Assembly (NCBI GenBank): GCA_026389415.1
Contig: JAPLHX010000272.1
Span: 1-9,657 of the forward strand
Direction of reading: 5' to 3'
Source of the DNA: Coprothermobacterota bacterium
GTDB lineage: Bacteria; Caldisericota; JANLFM01
DNA length: 9,657 bases
Made by a program: the position numbers and the translations under genes. Positions 5,948 to 9,657 of the stretch are shown here, in pieces (the first letter of the stretch is position 1; the number at the start of each line of letters is the position of its first letter). Below the pieces are notes generated by a model, which was not told where the DNA came from, searched no databases, and worked only from the letters and a program-made list of their open reading frames with translations.

Positions 5948-6669
5948 AAAATCCTCCAAAAAAAAGGAAAAAGAAGCAATAATCGAACGAATCTCCGGGG
6001 GTCAGTTACAACCCGGTACAGCCATTCTAACGAGAGAAGCTGAAAAAAGTGGGGCGCCCTGTGTTTGCGACCAGCCCACACTTCCAGGGAGCCACCAATT
6101 CCCAATGCGACACGGAAAGCTCTTGAGGGGAATGAAGCGATTATCTTTTCCTGCAAACCCGCTCCCATACCTACCATCAGCAAAGGGACGGTTGTTTCTG
6201 CAAGCTCTCGACCCAATTGCTCTTGCTCTCCTGCGGAAAAATATCCAGAATGCGTCCCGTGGATTTTCAAACCAGGCCAACGTGCAGCCAGATTTTTCGC
6301 AGCCTGCTCTGCTACTCCCGGATTGGAACCCAGGAAGAACGCGGGATAATTGTTGTGGGCGGCAAATGTCAACAGGGATTCCGCCAATTCGATTCCCGGG
6401 ATCCGTTCCAAACGCTGTTTGTGCATCCTTCGTGCCGCCCAGGTAATACCAAATCCGTCAGGTACAACCAGATCTGCTGCTTGAATGATCTTGAGCAATG
6501 TGGGATCTTTTTGTGCCTTCAGTGCGATTTCCGGATTCAGGGTGACAACAGTGCGCCTCTTAACTTCCGTAAGCCACTCGTTCACCAATGAGGTAATCAC
6601 AACCCGCGGCAGCGTAGATACGGGTAAGCCGAGTATTTCAATGGTTGGTAAATTCAACGCCCGAACCAT
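5929..6669 (-). CDS. WecG/TagA/CpsF family glycosyltransferase (N-acetylmannosaminyltransferase type)
   Basis: A complete 246-residue GT26-family enzyme. Members transfer ManNAc (TagA) or ManNAcA (WecG) to an undecaprenyl-diphosphate-linked GlcNAc at the inner face of the membrane. Visible: VVTLNPEIAL with T43 and N45-P-E47; the catalytic aspartate D71 in VVPDGFGI; ERIPGIEL at 88-95; FFLGSNPGVAEQAA at 111-124; GTHSGYF; GMGAGLQEKI at 167-176 with the conserved Q173 (the usual PkQ is AGLQ here); and GGSLEVWAGRKHRAP plus LEWLYR at 192-219. A basic, hydrophobic C-terminus (PRRFVRLLLLFPFFWRILW) fits the membrane-docking appendage known for TagA. The ATG at 6669 overlaps the aminotransferase stop by 16 bases; its ribosome site is weak, consistent with translational coupling. 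Beside csaB and a DegT gene, it points to a ManNAc-type polymer, but the acceptor is inferred. Confidence 0.9.
   Translation of the reverse strand: MVRALNLPTIEILGLPVSTLPRVVITSLVNEWLTEVKRRTVVTLNPEIALKAQKDPTLLKIIQAADLVVPDGFGITWAARRMHKQRLERIPGIELAESLLTFAAHNNYPAFFLGSNPGVAEQAAKNLAARWPGLKIHGTHSGYFSAGEQEQLGRELAETTVPLLMVGMGAGLQEKIIASFPSRAFRVALGIGGSLEVWAGRKHRAPHFFQLLSLEWLYRVVTDPRRFVRLLLLFPFFWRILWFRHP
5953..5957 (-). promoter_or_regulatory. Shine-Dalgarno site that sets the GTG start of the csaB-like gene
   Basis: On the minus strand GGAGG (complement of 5953-5957) sits five bases before GTG 5947-5945. The longer frame with TTG at 5959 would place this site inside the coding region with nothing upstream of it, so the GTG is the better start. 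Confidence 0.65.
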
Positions 6670-7847
6670 TCCACTAGCTTCTTTACTGCCCGAACTACAG
6701 AATCCAGGTCTTCCTCGGTCATGCGGGCAAAAAGAGGCAAGGAGAGCAATTTTTGAAACACATGTTCCGCAACAGGAAAATCGTCAGGCTGGAGTCCGAA
6801 ACGATCGCGGTAATAGGGCATTCGATACAGCGGGATGAAATGAACGGATGTGCCAATATTCTCAAGGCGCAGAGCTTCCATGAACTCGTCTCGTCCGACA
6901 CGGAGATCCTCCAATTTCAGCTGTACGGGGAAAAGGTGCCAGGCATGACGTCCTTCCGCAAATGGAGGCGGTAAATCAATGGGAAGGGAGCCTAATGCTT
7001 TCCAATATTGTTGCACCCGGGTTTCTCTTCGCTTTTGAAAAAACTCAGTTTTGCTGAGTTGTACCAGCCCGATCGCCGAAGCAATATCCGTCAGGTTGTA
7101 CTTGAAACCTGGTTTGACAACCTCGTAATACCAGGAACCTCCTTCGAGGTAACGGTTCCATGCATCACGATTAATTCCATGCAGACGCCAAACCTTCATA
7201 GACTGGGCCAGCTCCATTGATGAGGTAGTGTTCATCCCTCCTTCGCCGGTCGTGATATTTTTCGTTGGATAAAAACTGAAACAGGTGCAATCAGACGCCA
7301 AGCGGCCAATCTTTACTCCCTGCCATTCTGCACCGAGAGCGTGGGCAGCATCCTCCACAATGTGCAGGCGATAGGCATTGGCAATTTGCAGAATTCGGTC
7401 CATTTGGCAAGGGCGACCACCATAATGGACCGGGATGATCGCTTTGGTGTGTTTGGTGATCTTGGATTCGATCAAATTGGCATCGAGATTGAGCGTTTGT
7501 GGGTCAATATCTACCAGAACCGGTTTGGCGCCCTGATGGCATATCACATTGGCAGTGGCGGCAAACGTGAACACGGAGGTGATCACTTCATCGTCCGGAC
7601 CAATTTCCAAAGCAGCTAGAGCCGTATGCAATCCACCAGTGCATGAATTGAAAGCAAGAGAGTAAGGAATCTCAATGTAACGGGAAAACTGCTCCTCAAA
7701 TTCCAGAGTCCTGTGGCCGGTCGTGAGCCAATCGGAACGCAATACCGACGTGACGGCTTCGATCTCCTCCTCTTCCAACCAAGGTGCGGAGAATGGGAGG
7801 AATTGGTCTCGGGTAGCTTGACCCCCAGCAACTTTCGGTAGTGTCAT
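6654..7847 (-). CDS. DegT/DnrJ/EryC1/StrS family sugar aminotransferase
   Basis: A complete 397-residue PLP enzyme that aminates a keto-sugar nucleotide, typically with glutamate as donor, in the cytosol. Seen: RSDWLTTGHRTLEFEEQFS at 37-55, FNSCTGGLHTALAAL at 66-80, VFTFAATANVICHQGAKPVLVDID at 92-115, the PLP-ring aspartate D166 in IVEDAAHALGAEW, the Schiff-base lysine K196 in CFSFYPTKNITTGEGGM, the FKYNLTDIASAIGLVQL dimer/active-site segment, and HLFPVQL with VHFIPLYRMPYY near the C-terminus. The length is normal and all key residues are present. Its ATG overlaps the upstream glycosyltransferase stop as ATGA, so the two are translationally coupled. Context suggests it provides an aminosugar nucleotide for the polymer built by this operon. 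The sugar (4-amino, 3-amino or perosamine type) cannot be told from sequence. Confidence 0.92.
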   Translation of the reverse strand: MTLPKVAGGQATRDQFLPFSAPWLEEEEIEAVTSVLRSDWLTTGHRTLEFEEQFSRYIEIPYSLAFNSCTGGLHTALAALEIGPDDEVITSVFTFAATANVICHQGAKPVLVDIDPQTLNLDANLIESKITKHTKAIIPVHYGGRPCQMDRILQIANAYRLHIVEDAAHALGAEWQGVKIGRLASDCTCFSFYPTKNITTGEGGMNTTSSMELAQSMKVWRLHGINRDAWNRYLEGGSWYYEVVKPGFKYNLTDIASAIGLVQLSKTEFFQKRRETRVQQYWKALGSLPIDLPPPFAEGRHAWHLFPVQLKLEDLRVGRDEFMEALRLENIGTSVHFIPLYRMPYYRDRFGLQPDDFPVAEHVFQKLLSLPLFARMTEEDLDSVVRAVKKLVEWFGR

Positions 7848-9217
7848 TTTCTTCTCTCCATAAAGATTCGGGCGGCTTTACGGGATTCCAAGGTTTCTTC
7901 CAGCACATGAACAAGATCCCGAGTCAGTTTTTTTGCATCAAAGAAGGGTAAAGTTGCCGGTTCGATTACCGAGAACAAGCTTCCATCCGAGTACGCTTGA
8001 TACAGCTTCTCCAAGGCCGCTGCCACGGAGTCCTCGCTTGATGGTTGAACCACAAAACCCACACCGGATTCCTTCAGCAAGTCCTTCGTCAACCCATCAG
8101 GCACCAAGGCAAGAATTGGTTTCTGAGCGGCAAGATACTCGAACAACTTTGCCGGGTAAATCTTTTCACCTCCCTGTTTCTCACCCAGGACGAGCAGCAA
8201 TACATGGGATCGACGCATGACTGCGACAGAATGTTCGTGCGGAAGGAATCCAAGAAATCGAACCTCGTTTTCCAACCCCAAACCTTCCACCAGGGGTTTT
8301 ACCCGACTCTGGAAAGGACCGGCAAACAAAACTTGGGTATTCTCCTTGGCTTTTGGATTGAGATCCAAGAACTTCTTCAACCCCAATAGGAAGAAAATGG
8401 GAGTCTGGGGACCATAGAAATCCCCGACGTAAGAGATTGTAAACCGAGGATAAGGGTCGGGGTGGGGGAGAGGATAATCTGCTGGATCAAAGCCATTGGT
8501 GATCATAGCGAAACGATCTGGTGGCATGTGGCTATATCGCTGTAGAAAATCCTCTTTGAAAAGTGGAGTGCACGTCAGAATGCGATCCGCACCTTCTACA
8601 ACCACCTTTTCCAAAAACGCATTCAATCTTTGATGGGCTGATGTCGGGAAGTATAGAAAAGTGTTGGTGGACCACAAGTCGCGGAAATCAGCTACCCAGG
8701 GTATGGAAGTGCGGCGGGCCAAGCGCCATGCAACCAAATGTGCAGTGTACGGAGCAGATGTGGACACGATGCAATCGAAGGGTATTTTGCGGGTCAGAGC
8801 CACACCTTCTCTTGTAGCATCCGGCAGCCAACCAATCCGGTCATCAGGTAGAAAGAGCCAAGAACGAATCCTGCTCTTCCATGAGATGGGTAATTCTCGA
8901 TATTCTTCTTTCAAAACCCTGAGGTTCAGTTCGCCGGAATCCAAACGCGGCAAGGCCTGGGCTGTCGTTGAAAGATTGGAAAGGCTGAACCGGGAGATCC
9001 AATGCAAAGGTTCCATCACCTCCGCCCGGACGACTCGATCTTCCGGCAGAATGTCGGATGGGACCTCGTCTGCTGGGAGAAACGGAGAAGGATCCGCTGT
9101 CAGCACATAGGGTTCCCAATCATACACCGGAAGATACTTGATGAACCGGAGAGATCGCTGAGCTCCCACTCCACCCAAAGGAGGATAATAATAGGAAACG
9201 AACAAGACCTTTTTCAT
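7844..9217 (-). CDS. GT4-like family glycosyltransferase (GT-B fold)
   Basis: A complete 457-residue GT-B glycosyltransferase. The N-terminal acceptor domain starts VLFVSYYYPPLGGVGAQRS, with the glycine loop at 15-18, and includes PDDRIGWLPDA at 124-134, STSAPYTAHLVA and VADFRDLW at 175-182. The C-terminal donor domain begins near residue 240 (TNGFDPADY), continues with YVGDFYG and VRFLGFLPH, and has GGEKIYPAKLFEYLAAQKPILAL at 349-371, the nucleotide-sugar-binding region with the usual glutamate. No signal peptide or transmembrane helix is visible, so it is cytosolic or membrane-associated. The ATG at 9217 has almost no ribosome site of its own and overlaps the stop of a 29-codon frame as ATGA, suggesting coupled translation. 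It overlaps the DegT gene by four bases at its end. It probably adds one sugar during glycopolymer assembly; donor and acceptor are unknown. Confidence 0.88.
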   Translation of the reverse strand: MKKVLFVSYYYPPLGGVGAQRSLRFIKYLPVYDWEPYVLTADPSPFLPADEVPSDILPEDRVVRAEVMEPLHWISRFSLSNLSTTAQALPRLDSGELNLRVLKEEYRELPISWKSRIRSWLFLPDDRIGWLPDATREGVALTRKIPFDCIVSTSAPYTAHLVAWRLARRTSIPWVADFRDLWSTNTFLYFPTSAHQRLNAFLEKVVVEGADRILTCTPLFKEDFLQRYSHMPPDRFAMITNGFDPADYPLPHPDPYPRFTISYVGDFYGPQTPIFFLLGLKKFLDLNPKAKENTQVLFAGPFQSRVKPLVEGLGLENEVRFLGFLPHEHSVAVMRRSHVLLLVLGEKQGGEKIYPAKLFEYLAAQKPILALVPDGLTKDLLKESGVGFVVQPSSEDSVAAALEKLYQAYSDGSLFSVIEPATLPFFDAKKLTRDLVHVLEETLESRKAARIFMERRK

Positions 9218-9303
9218 TCCAAGCCGATCTTGGCAGCATCATCGTCGATTAACGCGAGAAGGAGGTTTGCTCCAAAAATGGGTTTCCTTTTTTGCTCTCT
9301 CAC
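9214..9303 (-). CDS. Possible 29-codon coupling ORF between two glycosyltransferase genes
   Basis: On the minus strand a GTG at 9303-9301 overlaps the TGA stop of the upstream glycosyltransferase (GTGA), and the frame runs 29 codons to a TGA at 9216-9214 that overlaps the ATG of the next glycosyltransferase (ATGA). GAGG stands ten bases before the GTG, a usable but not strong ribosome site. The product would start REQKRKPIFGANLLLALIDDD after the initiator and end KIGLE, with no recognisable motif. The 83-base gap is otherwise empty and the downstream gene lacks a ribosome site, so the frame may work as a translational bridge rather than through its peptide. It could also be chance. Confidence 0.3.
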   Translation of the reverse strand: MREQKRKPIFGANLLLALIDDDAAKIGLE

Positions 9304-9657
9304 TCGGCTAACACCTCGCGATAGATCTGCTCTGTTTGATCTACCATTCCAGACAAAGAGAAATGGTCGAGAGCCCATCGCCGCCCCTGTTCGCCCAGCC
9401 ACCGTGATTTCGCGGGGTCCTGCAGCAATTTCAGGATCTTGCCGGCGAAGTCTTGCGCATCCCCCGAAGCAGACAGGAAACCCGTCCGGCCATCCTGCAC
9501 TACTTCCGGAATACCACCGACACGGGTGGCGACTACGGGTTTACTCCGGCTCATTGCTTCTAAAAGAGTAACAGGCAACCCTTCGGAGATTGAAGTCAAC
9601 ACGATGATGTCCATTGCTTCCACAATATCAAGAGGATCATTACGGTAACCGGTAAAA
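9300..9657 (-). CDS. Glycosyltransferase family 4, C-terminal part (cut by the right window edge)
   Basis: The frame is open through the right edge and ends at TGA 9302-9300, so only the last ~118 residues are present. Visible is the typical GT4 donor-domain end: FTGYRNDPLDIVEAMDI, then VLTSISEGLPVTLLEAMSR, which carries the EX7E pattern that binds the nucleotide sugar, followed by KPVVATRVGGIPEVVQDGRTGFL and a C-terminal helix ending YREVLAE. An internal GTG at 9623 is not the start because homologous sequence continues upstream of it. It is the first visible gene of the minus-strand envelope operon; the operon promoter lies outside the window. Donor and acceptor cannot be inferred from this fragment. 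Confidence 0.88.
   Translation of the reverse strand, partial: FTGYRNDPLDIVEAMDIIVLTSISEGLPVTLLEAMSRSKPVVATRVGGIPEVVQDGRTGFLSASGDAQDFAGKILKLLQDPAKSRWLGEQGRRWALDHFSLSGMVDQTEQIYREVLAE

Noticed and set aside
5111..6591. Several plus-strand frames of 66-171 residues opposite the csaB- and wecG-like genes.
   Set aside because: All lie antisense to strongly conserved coding sequence and have arginine/proline/serine-rich shadow composition without domains.
9214..9402. A longer 62-residue version of the bridging frame.
   Set aside because: Its upstream half overlaps conserved glycosyltransferase coding sequence in another frame; only the last 29 codons fill otherwise empty DNA.
1..9657. CRISPR arrays, tRNA/rRNA genes, IS terminal repeats, phage or plasmid genes.
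   Set aside because: No regularly spaced repeats, cloverleaf or rRNA signatures, transposase or integrase motifs, or flanking long repeats were seen on either strand.

Overview
The window is ordinary bacterial chromosome of roughly balanced base composition. It has Shine-Dalgarno sites, ATG/GTG/TTG starts and factor-independent terminators, so it is not archaeal or eukaryotic. There are no phage, plasmid, IS, CRISPR, tRNA or rRNA signals. The genes do not fix the phylum. The pairing of a class V aminotransferase with a short D-3-phosphoglycerate dehydrogenase, and the CsaB/TagA-type envelope genes, are seen in several deep-branching and uncultivated bacterial phyla as well as Thermotogae and Firmicutes.

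Layout. (1) Positions 1-2261, plus strand: the tail of an unidentified gene, then a two-gene serine-biosynthesis unit. A class V aminotransferase (308-1396) is followed by a short-type phosphoglycerate dehydrogenase (1407-2202), closed by a hairpin terminator. The dehydrogenase is broken: its first ~18 residues and its last ~250 lie in different frames, and about 55 family residues between them are missing. (2) 2274-3437, minus strand: a class I (aspartate-type) aminotransferase, convergent with the serine unit. (3) 3558-4715, plus strand: a TVP38/TMEM64 (VTT-domain) membrane protein and a two-helix membrane protein with an acidic tail, ending at a 17-bp perfect hairpin terminator. (4) 4786-9657, minus strand: a tightly packed cell-envelope glycopolymer operon read right to left. 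It holds a GT4 glycosyltransferase (cut by the window edge), a possible 29-codon bridging ORF, a second GT4-like glycosyltransferase, a DegT/DnrJ/EryC1 sugar aminotransferase, a WecG/TagA N-acetylhexosaminyltransferase, a CsaB-type polysaccharide pyruvyltransferase (frame-broken), and a 22-codon lysine-rich peptide gene with a very strong ribosome-binding site.

How it works together. The left part makes amino acids: 3-phosphoglycerate is oxidised and transaminated toward serine, and the neighbouring AspC-type enzyme handles Asp/Glu-type transamination. The right operon looks like assembly of an amino-sugar-containing, probably pyruvylated, surface polymer. DegT makes an aminosugar nucleotide, WecG/TagA transfers an N-acetylmannosaminyl-type residue to a lipid-linked primer, the GT4 enzymes extend it, and CsaB adds a pyruvate ketal. 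The polymer's identity is inference.

Points most worth a second look: the two frame-breaking deletions (serA-like and csaB-like genes), the 22-codon Lys-rich gene at the end of the envelope operon, the 29-codon ORF linking the two glycosyltransferases through GTGA and ATGA overlaps, and a possibly leaderless start for the TVP38 gene. I found no convincing wholly new multi-gene system here.
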